Assembly (NCBI GenBank): GCA_964390805.1
Contig: CAYMKL010000039.1
Span: 1-50,689, forward strand
DNA: 50,689 nt
From: CAYMKL01 sp964390805
GTDB lineage: Bacteria > Chloroflexota > Anaerolineae > VGOG01
Reading direction: 5' to 3'
This document shows, piece after piece, positions 25,053 to 33,154 of this stretch. The notes below the pieces were generated by a model. That model was not told the DNA's origin, did no database searches, and was given only the letters and a program-made list of their open reading frames with translations. Every line of letters begins with the position of its first letter. The stretch's first letter is position 1. Both the position numbers and the translations under genes were made by a program.

Positions 25053-25955
25053 ATGACATCATTTCATGGCGTTTGGCCCGCATTGCTGACTCCTCTGACA
25101 GCCAACGATGAGGTCAACATCCCGGCGTTACGCCGGCTGCTGGACTATGTGCTGGGGGCAGGGATGTATGGCGTCTACATTTGTGGCAGCACCGGTGAGT
25201 GGGTGCTCCTTTCGCTAGAGGAGCGAATGCGTCTGGCCGAGGCGACGGTATCGCACGTAGCAGGGCAGGTTCCGGTGATGGTGCACGTCGGCGCGGCCTC
25301 CACCCGCGATACCGTGGCCTTGGCCGGCCATGCTCGCGACATCGGCGCCGACGCCGTATCGTCGGTGCCCCCTTTCTATTACAGCGTGAATTCGTCGGGA
25401 TTGGTGGCTCACTATCGGCGGATCGCTGAGGCAGCGCAACTACCCGTCTACGTGTACAACCTGCCTACTGTCACCGGCGTCAATGTCACTGTGACGGTAA
25501 TGCAGGAGTTGCTGGACCTGGGCTGCATACAGGGGTTGAAGTACACGTCATACAACCTGCTGGAGATGCGCCAGATCATCGAGACCTGCGGCGACCGTCT
25601 GGCCGTCTTCGCTGGCCACGATGAGATCATCCTCCCTAGCCTGGTGATGGGGGTGCAGGGGGGCATCGGCACGACCTACAACTGTCTGCCTCACCTTTTC
25701 GTGGAGCTCTACGACGCCTGGTCCAATGGCGACGTTGCCCGGGCTCAAGAACTTCAGTTCGTGGTGGACCGGATCGTGCTGGCTCTAGCCCGCTACAACG
25801 TGATCCCGTCGGTGAAGGTGGCCATGCGATTCCTGGGGCTCGATTGCGGCGATCCGCGTCTACCCTTGTGCCCCTTGACCGACGAGGAGGAGACGAGCCT
25901 GCGGGCTGATCTGGAACAAGCAGGGTTCTTTGACCACGCGAGAGCCCTGATGTGA
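25053..25955 (+). CDS. N-acetylneuraminate lyase-like member of the DapA/NanA family
   Basis: A 300-residue class I aldolase. The Schiff-base lysine is Lys163 (GLKYTSYNL) and the catalytic tyrosine Tyr135 (VYVYNLPTVTG), both two positions from E. coli NanA. GSTGEWVLLSLEER binds the pyruvyl carboxylate, and HDEIILPSLVMGVQGGIGTTYN has the DE pair and GIGTTYN segment typical of the NanA branch rather than DapA. It would split sialic acid to pyruvate and N-acetylmannosamine. NanE and NanK genes are not in the window. A related 2-keto-sugar-acid aldolase is the alternative. Confidence 0.8.
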   Translation: MTSFHGVWPALLTPLTANDEVNIPALRRLLDYVLGAGMYGVYICGSTGEWVLLSLEERMRLAEATVSHVAGQVPVMVHVGAASTRDTVALAGHARDIGADAVSSVPPFYYSVNSSGLVAHYRRIAEAAQLPVYVYNLPTVTGVNVTVTVMQELLDLGCIQGLKYTSYNLLEMRQIIETCGDRLAVFAGHDEIILPSLVMGVQGGIGTTYNCLPHLFVELYDAWSNGDVARAQELQFVVDRIVLALARYNVIPSVKVAMRFLGLDCGDPRLPLCPLTDEEETSLRADLEQAGFFDHARALM

Positions 25956-25980
25956 TGCACGAAGAGAGCGTGATGGGACA

Positions 25981-27066
25981 ATGGGTGCCAAACAGCGGGT
26001 GATGACGGCCCTCAACCATGAGGAGCCCGATAGAGTTCCCATTGATTTTTGGGCCACATCTGAGATCAAGCAGGCGCTGCAAGAGCACTACGGCTTCGAC
26101 GACTACGAGGGATTGTTGCAGCATTTCGGCGTGGACTTCCGCGTGATTCGCGGTCCCACCTATGTGGGTCCAGAGCTGGGGACGTATCCCAGCGGAATCA
26201 TCGAGGACATGTGGGGTGTGCGCCGCCGCATCGTCAGCGTCGGGGAGGGCGACCGGCGAGGAACTTACAAAGAGGTAGCCTTCTCTCCTCTAGAACACAT
26301 GATCACAGTCGAGGAGGTTGACAACTACGAGGGGTGGCCATCACCTGATTGGTGGGACTATTCTCGCCTAGCCGAAGATTGCCGCAGTTGTGAGGGGTAC
26401 TGTGTGGTCAACGCCGGCGACCGCCTGGATAGAACGGCCCAGTTGAAACCTGCCATGTACTTGCGCGGGGTCCAGCAGATCATGCTCGATCTGGCGTTGA
26501 ATCCAGCCATCGTGGAATGCATCATCGAGCACATCGTCGAATACTTCCTCGAATACAATCGGCGGGTTTTCGAGGCGGCGCGGGGCAACATTGATATCTT
26601 CATGATGGGCGACGATTTTGGCATGCAGACCGGTCCCCTGATGAGTGTGGAGATGTGGGAGGCTTTCTTGGAGCCGGGGTTCAGGAAGTACATTGCGTTG
26701 GCCCACAAGTATGGCATCAAAGTGATGCACCATACCTGTGGAGGTGTCAGGCCGCTGATTCCTAAGTTCATAGACGCGGGGCTGGATATTCTGCAATCCC
26801 TTCAGCCCAAGGCTAAAGGCATGGAACTGGGTGAGCTCAAGAAAGAGTTCGGACGGCACCTGTCTTTTCATGGCTCGATGGATATTCAGGAGACGCTGCC
26901 CCTGGGCACGGCCGAAGACGTGGAAAACGAGGTGAAACAGAGGATGGACGTTGGTAAGCCAGGAGGCGGCTTCATCATCTGCACAGCACACAACATTCAA
27001 GTGGACACCCCTATCCAGAATATCGTTGCTCTCGTCGAAGCCTATCATGAGTACGGGCGCTATTAG
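25981..27066 (+). CDS. UroD/MtaA-superfamily protein, HxC type
   Basis: A 361-residue member of the superfamily, beginning MTALNHEEPDRVP. It keeps the zinc-type HTC motif (His251, Cys253) and has Cys again near the end (GGFIICTAHNIQ), where methylcobamide:thiol methyltransferases place their third ligand. MGDDFGMQTGPLMS is conserved mid-protein. It could move a methyl group from a corrinoid protein to a thiol, or demethylate a substrate, but no corrinoid protein gene is nearby. It lies 25 bp after the NanA-like stop and 9 bp before the next paralogue. Confidence 0.82.
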   Translation: MGAKQRVMTALNHEEPDRVPIDFWATSEIKQALQEHYGFDDYEGLLQHFGVDFRVIRGPTYVGPELGTYPSGIIEDMWGVRRRIVSVGEGDRRGTYKEVAFSPLEHMITVEEVDNYEGWPSPDWWDYSRLAEDCRSCEGYCVVNAGDRLDRTAQLKPAMYLRGVQQIMLDLALNPAIVECIIEHIVEYFLEYNRRVFEAARGNIDIFMMGDDFGMQTGPLMSVEMWEAFLEPGFRKYIALAHKYGIKVMHHTCGGVRPLIPKFIDAGLDILQSLQPKAKGMELGELKKEFGRHLSFHGSMDIQETLPLGTAEDVENEVKQRMDVGKPGGGFIICTAHNIQVDTPIQNIVALVEAYHEYGRY

Positions 27067-27075
27067 GAGACTGGG

Positions 27076-28128
27076 ATGATGTTTACTCCTGACCCGGATT
27101 TCAACCGATTGCGAACCACACTTTACCTGGAAGAGCCAGATCGTGTCCCCAACGCCGAGCTGCACGTGGACTGGCAGATCAAACAGGCCTTCCTGGGCCG
27201 TCCCATTCGCAGCGTGCAGGACGACGTGGATTTCTGGTATCAGGCCGGGTATGACTACGTCTATCTGCGCGCCAATTACGAGTATCGCATGGTGGGGGAT
27301 GGTCAGCGAGCAGAGGACCGGCTCTACGCCGGCGATATGCAACTCAGCAAGTGGGTGGAAGATGAGAGCAGCCTGGTCAGCAACCGCGCCGAATTTGAAA
27401 CCTACGCCTGGCCCCACCCGGATACCATTGACTACAGCAACGTGGAAGAATGTGCCCGCTGTCTCTACCCCGGCATGAAGATCATCTCCGGCGTCGGCGG
27501 CATCTTCACCCGCGTCTGGCGCATCATGGGCTTCGAAACCTTCTGTTTCGCGCTGGTGGATCAGCCTGACCTGGTGGTGGCCATGTTCCGGCAAGTCGGC
27601 GAGACCCAACTGGAGGTTTTCCGGCGCATCATTGAGATGGACCAGATCGGGGCCATGTGGTACGGCGACGATCTGGCCTACACCGAGGGGCTGCTGGTCG
27701 CACCGCAGGTGTTGCGCCGCCACCTCTTTCCCTACCTCAAGGAGATGGGCAACCTGTGTCGCCGCAAGGACATCCCCTTCATCATTCATTCAGACGGTGA
27801 CCTGCGCTCGATCATGGAAGACCTGATGGATTGTGGCTTCCATGCCATTCATCCCGTTGAGCCCAAGGCCATGGATAGCGTGGAGCTAAAGAGGGAATAC
27901 GGCGACCGACTGGCCCTGCTGGGCAATATCGAGATCGGGGAGACCCTGACCCTGGGTACGCCAGAGCAAGTGGAAGCAGAAGTGAAGGCACGCATCCGTG
28001 ATCTGGCCCCAGGCGGGGGCTACGCCGTTGGCTCCAGCAACACCGTGGCTCACTACGTGAAGCTGGAGAACTTCAAGGCCATGGTCCAGGCCACGCGAAA
28101 GTATGGCCGCTATCCCATCAGCTTGTAG
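27076..28128 (+). CDS. UroD/MtaA-superfamily protein, HxD type
   Basis: A 350-residue paralogue, 9 bp after the one at 25981. It has YLEEPDRVPNAELHVDW at the N-terminus, WYGDDLAYTEGLLV mid-protein, HSD (His238, Asp240) in place of HxC, and GSSNTVAHYV at the C-terminal cysteine position. TAGGAGACTGGG precedes the ATG at 27076. Its pairing with an HxC neighbour suggests two different steps or substrates. The reaction is unknown. Confidence 0.8.
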   Translation: MMFTPDPDFNRLRTTLYLEEPDRVPNAELHVDWQIKQAFLGRPIRSVQDDVDFWYQAGYDYVYLRANYEYRMVGDGQRAEDRLYAGDMQLSKWVEDESSLVSNRAEFETYAWPHPDTIDYSNVEECARCLYPGMKIISGVGGIFTRVWRIMGFETFCFALVDQPDLVVAMFRQVGETQLEVFRRIIEMDQIGAMWYGDDLAYTEGLLVAPQVLRRHLFPYLKEMGNLCRRKDIPFIIHSDGDLRSIMEDLMDCGFHAIHPVEPKAMDSVELKREYGDRLALLGNIEIGETLTLGTPEQVEAEVKARIRDLAPGGGYAVGSSNTVAHYVKLENFKAMVQATRKYGRYPISL

Positions 28129-28137
28129 TCAGGCTGT

Positions 28138-28459
28138 GGTGTGTCATTGCGAGCTGCTCCATAGCGCGGTGGCGCTACTCATTGGACAAGAAACAAGCTT
28201 TCCTGTCATTGCGAGGAACGGCTCTGGCAATTGGCATTGTCCTATCACCGCCGTGGCCGGCCTGAGCAGTAGCGCCGACCAGCAAACGAGTGACGCCTGT
28301 CCTGAGCCTGTCGAAGGGAAGCAATCTCCCACGCACGTTGAGGGTCATTGCTGGTAGGGGATTGCTTCGCTCTGCCCGCCACGTCAGGTATTGATCTGAG
28401 GCTGGTTTCTCTGCGGTGCAGGCGGCAAGTCATAGTGCGTCCGCTCGCAATGACACACC
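28138..28459. mobile_element. Small element with 17-bp terminal inverted repeats (MITE-like)
   Basis: GGTGTGTCATTGCGAGC (28138-28154) and its exact reverse complement (28443-28459) bound a 322-bp segment without a gene. Inside are further TCATTGCGAG and GCAATCTCC/GATTGCTTCGC fragments and the CCTGAGCCTGTCGAAGG repeat. TCATTGCGAG-type repeats are common in other genomes. No transposase is present and no clear target duplication could be defined. Confidence 0.55.
28300..28318. repeat. 19-bp palindromic repeat (CCTGAGCCTGTCGAAGG type), intergenic copy
   Basis: The only one of the four sites carrying this repeat that is not inside a gene. It sits within the inverted-repeat element at 28138-28459. 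Confidence 0.8.
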
Positions 28460-28512
28460 CGTCCCCTAATTCTATGACATTGAGCTTGTAGTTGTCTTGT
28501 GCGGAGATCACC

Positions 28513-29499
28513 ATGAGCATGACGCCCCGTGAACGGGTGATGTGTGCGCTGGCCGGAGAACAGCCCGATCGGATCCCTTTCGCTGAAGCTTCCGTTGACC
28601 AGGTGGTGGCACGGGCCCTCGCCGGCAGCGATCGGGACCTGACCGAGCGAGAGATCTCAGACATGCTGGGCCGTGATGTCGTTGTGCCCGTCCTCTTCCC
28701 GCCGTATTTCGCCGATCAAGGTGTCGGCAGCGATGGCCAACCCTATGTCACGGAGGGATGGATCAAGACCCGCGCTGACCTGGATCGCATGGTCTTCCCC
28801 GATCCCAGAAGCGAAGCGCTTTACGCTGATGCTCGCCAGGTGTTGGAACAAAAGGGAGACCACGCGGCAGTGGCGGCCATCAAGCATGGTGTAGCGCCGA
28901 TGCTGGTCAGCATGGGACTGGATGGTTTCTCCTACGCCCTGGCCGATGATCCCGATTTGGTGCGGGAGGTGCTGCGCCGCTACGTGGATTGGCAAGTCGT
29001 CGTCACCCAGCACCTCATCGAAATGGGCTTCGATTGTCTCTGGAGCTTTGACGACGTGGCCTACAAGAGTGGCCCCTTCTGCTCGCCGCAGGTATTCCGT
29101 GAGATGCTGCTGCCCGCCTTTCGCCGCTCAGCCGAGGCCATCACCATCCCCTGGATCTTCCACAGCGATGGCAACATCATGCGCCTCATGGACGATCTCC
29201 TCACCCTGGGGATGAATGCCATCCACCCCATCGAGCCGGAGTGTATGAGCCTGGGGGAGATGAAGGAGCGCTACGGCCACCGGGTTTGCCTGGTGGGGAA
29301 CGTCTCCGTGGACACGCTGGGCCGGGGCACGCCAGATGAAGTACGTGCCCTGGTGAGGGAGTGCATCGCCACGGCGGGGCCTGGGGGTGGGTATATGATC
29401 TCCTCTTCCAACAGTATCCCCTCGTATGCCAGGCCGGAGAACGTGCGGGCCATGGCCGAAGCCATCCGTGAATACGGGGCGTATCCACTACAGGCTTGA
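28513..29499 (+). CDS. UroD/MtaA-superfamily protein, HxD type
   Basis: A 328-residue paralogue beginning MSMTPRERVMCALAGEQPDR. It has WSFDDVAYKSGPFCSP, HSD (His217, Asp219) and SSSNSIPSYARPENV at the cysteine position, closely matching the C-terminal pattern of the protein at 4337. The ATG at 28513 follows GGAG by 6 bases; a TTG at 28492 has no site. It lies after the inverted-repeat element, so it may have its own transcript. Confidence 0.8.
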   Translation: MSMTPRERVMCALAGEQPDRIPFAEASVDQVVARALAGSDRDLTEREISDMLGRDVVVPVLFPPYFADQGVGSDGQPYVTEGWIKTRADLDRMVFPDPRSEALYADARQVLEQKGDHAAVAAIKHGVAPMLVSMGLDGFSYALADDPDLVREVLRRYVDWQVVVTQHLIEMGFDCLWSFDDVAYKSGPFCSPQVFREMLLPAFRRSAEAITIPWIFHSDGNIMRLMDDLLTLGMNAIHPIEPECMSLGEMKERYGHRVCLVGNVSVDTLGRGTPDEVRALVRECIATAGPGGGYMISSSNSIPSYARPENVRAMAEAIREYGAYPLQA

Positions 29500-29520
29500 G
29501 AAAACTACAGGACAGTTGCT

Positions 29521-30648
29521 ATGAGCTTCCAGCCATCTCAGGGCGAGACCCCACGGGTTGAAGTGATCAAGGCCATCGAACAGCGGGATCCGGCCTATGT
29601 GCCGGCCTGGTACAGCTTCTTTGCCGGCGAGACACGGGAACGCTACGGGGATCGTCTTCGCCACCTGCTGGACGAATACGATGACGACCTGGTGTTCGCG
29701 GTTCTCTCCACCTTCCCACCGATGGCGGAAATGCCCCAGGGGTGGGCCGACGAGTGGGGGTGCCGTTGGGTCCACTCTCCTGATGGGGTCGGAGCGGTGA
29801 GTGTAGGCAGTCCGCTCTACGAAAGCTGGGAACGGCTGCCCTGGTATTTGAAGCATGGTTTGCCAGAGCTAGGCAAGCGTACGGACCTCTTTGATCGAGT
29901 CAGCGCCGTCCGGGTAGACAACCCGGACCGCTACCTGGTAGCGACGACCTGGCTGGCCGTCTTTGAGCGCCTGCGCGCCTTGCGGGGTGCAGAGAACGTC
30001 CTGTTGGATCTGTATCTACACCCTGAGGAACTAGGGATCCTCCGCGATGCAGTCATGGAGGAGTTCCTCGACCAGATCCGGGGCATCGCCACACGGGGGG
30101 GCGATGCCGTACTCCTGGCCGACGACTTCGGCACCCAGACGGCTATGCTGCTCAGTCCCGTCCACTGGCGAACATTCTTCCGGCCTTGCTATGAGCGAAT
30201 GGTCGCCGAGATTCATGCACTGGACATGCATGCCTGGTTTCATAGCTGTGGGAACATCCGCCCCATTATTCCCGACCTGATAGAGATAGACGTTGACGTG
30301 TTACATCCTCTCCAGCCGTCGGCCATGGACCTGGCCGAGATCCGGCAGACCTTCGGTGGGCAGATTTGCTTTGCTGGCGGCGTGGATGTGCAGGCATTGT
30401 TGCCCCTTGCGGACAGCGAACACGTGGCTAACGAAATCCGCCGGCTGATTGATCTCCTCGATGGCCCGCACGGGGGCTACATCGTTGCGCCTACGAACAG
30501 CATCATGCCCGACACGCCGTTTGACAACATCGAGGCCATGTGCCGTGCCATGCGGGAGTATGGGCGTCAGAAGCGGCAAGCCAACCCGCCGAATGGAATT
30601 CGCCGTCTGAAGCCGAGAAGTCCCCGCAGGGACTTGGATAGTGCCTGA
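29521..30648 (+). CDS. UroD/MtaA-superfamily protein, HxC type, with repeat-derived C-terminus
   Basis: A 375-residue paralogue with LADDFGTQTAMLLSP, HSC (His241, Cys243) and IVAPTNSIMPDTPFDNIEAM near the end, where the family normally stops soon after REYG. Here translation continues into a 110-bp repeat (30578-30687) that supplies about the last 23 residues (SPRRDLDSA at the very end) and the stop codon. The zinc pair is kept, but no Cys is found at the third ligand position (APTNS). Function is unknown. It is the last of four UroD-like genes in a row. Confidence 0.8.
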   Translation: MSFQPSQGETPRVEVIKAIEQRDPAYVPAWYSFFAGETRERYGDRLRHLLDEYDDDLVFAVLSTFPPMAEMPQGWADEWGCRWVHSPDGVGAVSVGSPLYESWERLPWYLKHGLPELGKRTDLFDRVSAVRVDNPDRYLVATTWLAVFERLRALRGAENVLLDLYLHPEELGILRDAVMEEFLDQIRGIATRGGDAVLLADDFGTQTAMLLSPVHWRTFFRPCYERMVAEIHALDMHAWFHSCGNIRPIIPDLIEIDVDVLHPLQPSAMDLAEIRQTFGGQICFAGGVDVQALLPLADSEHVANEIRRLIDLLDGPHGGYIVAPTNSIMPDTPFDNIEAMCRAMREYGRQKRQANPPNGIRRLKPRSPRRDLDSA

Positions 30649-30687
30649 GGGCACTTGTCAGTTTCAGCCAGGGATTTCCAATCCTTG
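30578..30687. repeat. 110-bp hairpin repeat, copy 1, overlapping a gene end
   Basis: Essentially identical to 30746-30855. It contains the stems AAGTCCC/GGGACTT and GTGCC/GGCAC and ends CCAATCCTTG. The first 71 bases are coding for the UroD-like protein at 29521. Confidence 0.85.
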
Positions 30688-30745
30688 TCTTGATTGCTAT
30701 CGTATGGCCTGTTACAGATCCTGTGACTGCGCGGTGCTAAGCGCT

Positions 30746-30855
30746 AAGCCAACCCGCCGAATGGAATTCGCCGTCTGAAGCCGAGAAGTCCCCGCAGGGA
30801 CTTGGATAGTGCCTGAGGGCACTTGTCAGTTTCAGCCAGGGATTTCCAATCCTTG
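30746..30855. repeat. 110-bp hairpin repeat, copy 2
   Basis: Second copy, 58 bp after the first, non-coding. A further stem (CCTTGGCC/GGCCAAGG) overlaps its right edge. The gap 30649-30894 holds only this and the tail of copy 1. Confidence 0.85.
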
Positions 30856-30894
30856 GCCTGGTAGCGGCCAAGGTCAGTAATCATGGAGGATATC

Positions 30895-31908
30895 GTGACT
30901 GAGGCGCCGATCTGGCAAACAGACGACACGGTCTGCCTGCTCAAAACGGAGTTGAGTGGCCTGCCAGGACCAGAGGCCTTCCGCCCAGCGGCGCTGCACC
31001 TGATGCGTGCCCTGCGACCGCCCCTTGGTGCCCGAGTCGTCATCAAGCCCAACGTCGTCTGGAAGATGCCCGCCGACTCCGGCGTGGTGACCCATCCGGC
31101 CTTTGTCGGCGGATTGGTGGACGCCCTCCGCGAGCGAGGGCTGTCGGCCGATGACATCGTCGTGGCCGAAGGGGGCGGCATTGAGGGCGACCACGACATG
31201 GCCGAGTTCTTCACCCTCGCTGGCTACGCCGACGAGCTTGGCTCCCGAGGCTTGGAACTGCGCGACCTCAACGACGATGGCTCTGTCGAGATGGCGGTGC
31301 CTGGGGGGCGTGTCCTCCACACCCTTCACGTGGCGCGCACCATCGTCGGCGAGGAGCGCACGGTCATCAACGTCGCCAAGCTGAAGACGCATAACTTCGC
31401 CACCGTCACTCTGTGCGTCAAGAACATACAGGGGATGCTCTCGCCCATCCACCATCGCCACCTCTGTACGCGCTACCCGCGATACGAGGGAGACGATGGC
31501 GTCGGGGTGGATCTCAACCTGCTCGATTCCCCCTCGCGCTTCTTCGATAAGCTCGTGGACCTGGCTCAGGCTCTCCACCCCGATCTGCACATCATCGAGG
31601 GCGTGGTGGGGCGCGACGGGACAGGGTTCCAGCGAGGCAAGAACATCCCTATGGGTATCGCCCTGGCAGGGATCAATCCACTGGCCGTAGACACCGTAGG
31701 AGCCGTGCTCATGGGTCTGGATACTCAAGAGGTCGGCCCCCTCCGGGCCGCACTGGAACGCGGGCTTCCCGGCACCGACCCGGGGCAGATCCGGGTGCTC
31801 ATCGTGCGCAACGGACGGCTGGCTGAATGTCGTGACTGGCAACGCTACCGGGCAGATCCACCCTTCGCGGTGATCCGACGTGATGACATAATCTACGCAA
31901 AGGACTGA
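30895..31908 (+). CDS. DUF362 family protein
   Basis: A 337-residue DUF362 protein. Typical segments are VVIKPNVVWKMP, GVVTHPAFVGGLVDAL, INVAKLKTHNFATVTLCVKN (the conserved KxKTH) and a late GINPLAVDTVGAVLMG. Family members often carry ferredoxin domains and are suspected of redox or metal-cofactor roles; no extra 4Fe-4S Cys cluster is visible here. GTG 30895 is preferred because GGAGG (30886-30890) lies just upstream; ATG 30883 would contain that site within the gene. It is followed 4 bp later by the gene at 31913. Confidence 0.8.
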   Translation: MTEAPIWQTDDTVCLLKTELSGLPGPEAFRPAALHLMRALRPPLGARVVIKPNVVWKMPADSGVVTHPAFVGGLVDALRERGLSADDIVVAEGGGIEGDHDMAEFFTLAGYADELGSRGLELRDLNDDGSVEMAVPGGRVLHTLHVARTIVGEERTVINVAKLKTHNFATVTLCVKNIQGMLSPIHHRHLCTRYPRYEGDDGVGVDLNLLDSPSRFFDKLVDLAQALHPDLHIIEGVVGRDGTGFQRGKNIPMGIALAGINPLAVDTVGAVLMGLDTQEVGPLRAALERGLPGTDPGQIRVLIVRNGRLAECRDWQRYRADPPFAVIRRDDIIYAKD

Positions 31909-31912
31909 GAAA

Positions 31913-33154
31913 GTGGCCACGAACATACGCCTGGGCTTCTTCGCCTATCCCTGGGATTTGCTGGACGAGGGCATAGATAGCGCCCTGGACACGATGGCCC
32001 ACCGCTGCCACTGCAACGCCCTTGCTTTGAACGCCAGCTACCATAGCGCCAGGCTGTTCCGCCCGCGCATGGACGGCCCATTAACCTGCCAGCGTCCAGG
32101 CGCAACGGTGGCCTTCACCCCGGACCCGTTGCACTACGAGGCAGGGGCTCCGCTGCCAGCAGTGGATCGCCGTCTGGCTGAAGCAAGGGTGCTGGAGCGC
32201 GCCCGCGAGCGGTGTGAGGCCTTGAACATGGACTTCGGCCTGTGGGTGGTGGGCCTGCACAACTCCACGCTGGGGAACGCCGACGCTGAGCTCTGTGTGC
32301 ACAACTGCTTCGGAGACATCTACAACTACACTCTCTGCCCCGCCAACCCTCGTGCCCGAGCCTATCTGCGTGGCCTGGCAACAGACGTTTGCGCCCAGTT
32401 CCGCCCCCAGCGTGTCCTGCTGGAGGCCATCGGCTACCTGGGCCTTCAGCACGGGGTGCATCACGAGCTCTTCTTGCATCCCCTGGGCGAAGCGGAGCGG
32501 ATGCTGTTATCCCTTTGCTTCTGCTCGCACTGCCTGGCTCGCGCCAGTGAGGCCAGTGTGGACGGGAAAGCAGCCCAGGAACAGGCGCGCCGATGGGCCA
32601 GGAGACTGATAGCTGAGGAGCGAGGCATCCTACCGACTGATTACACCGTCGCCGAGATGCCCGCTTTGCTGGTGGAATCTCCGGAGTTATCTGCCTACCT
32701 GTACGCGAGAACCGAGACCACTGCTTCTCTCGTGGTAGAGCTCCACCAGATCGTGACGGCCTACGGCGTGCGGCTGGAGGTTATGCCAACCAGTTTCGTA
32801 CGGCCTACTTCTCGCGCCTGGCTGGAGGGCGTGTCCTTACAGCGGCTGGCCGAAGCATGTGATGCGCTCCTTCCCCTCCCCTACTTCACCAGCCCAGCGG
32901 AAGTTGCCGCCGATCTGCGCTGGGTGAAGATGATCGCCGCAGGCGTGCCCCTGGTGGCAGGACTCAGCGCTTGCCATCCCGCGGCCCAGTCGGCCCAGAA
33001 CCTGGCGGCAAAAGTGATCTCTTGTCTGGATCAAGGTGCCGAGGGAGTGTATTATTTCAACTACGGCTTGCTGAGCGAGCAGCGGCTGGATTGGGTGGCT
33101 GAAGCTAACAGGGAGGTACACCTATGCCATACGGATACTGTCGCAAGATCCTGA
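31913..33154 (+). CDS. Hypothetical TIM-barrel-like protein linked to an aldehyde:ferredoxin oxidoreductase
   Basis: A 413-residue protein of no family I can name. It lacks a signal peptide. Alternating segments such as ALALNASYHSARLF, FGLWVVGLHNSTLG, YNYTLCPANPRARAYLRGL and GVYYFNYGLL resemble glycosidase-like barrels that look like GH proteins with HAP or DUF4015-type folds. A CFCSHCLARA segment (two closely spaced Cys and His) could bind metal, and VLLEAIGYLG follows the VCAQFRPQ helix. GTG 31913 starts 4 bp after the DUF362 stop, and its end overlaps the AOR start by 31 bp, so the three genes are surely cotranscribed. Confidence 0.6.
   Translation: MATNIRLGFFAYPWDLLDEGIDSALDTMAHRCHCNALALNASYHSARLFRPRMDGPLTCQRPGATVAFTPDPLHYEAGAPLPAVDRRLAEARVLERARERCEALNMDFGLWVVGLHNSTLGNADAELCVHNCFGDIYNYTLCPANPRARAYLRGLATDVCAQFRPQRVLLEAIGYLGLQHGVHHELFLHPLGEAERMLLSLCFCSHCLARASEASVDGKAAQEQARRWARRLIAEERGILPTDYTVAEMPALLVESPELSAYLYARTETTASLVVELHQIVTAYGVRLEVMPTSFVRPTSRAWLEGVSLQRLAEACDALLPLPYFTSPAEVAADLRWVKMIAAGVPLVAGLSACHPAAQSAQNLAAKVISCLDQGAEGVYYFNYGLLSEQRLDWVAEANREVHLCHTDTVARS

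Noticed and set aside
26368..27789. Long open frame on the minus strand opposite the UroD-like genes
   Set aside because: It is His/Val-rich, lacks any family motif and mirrors the codon bias of the well-supported + strand genes.
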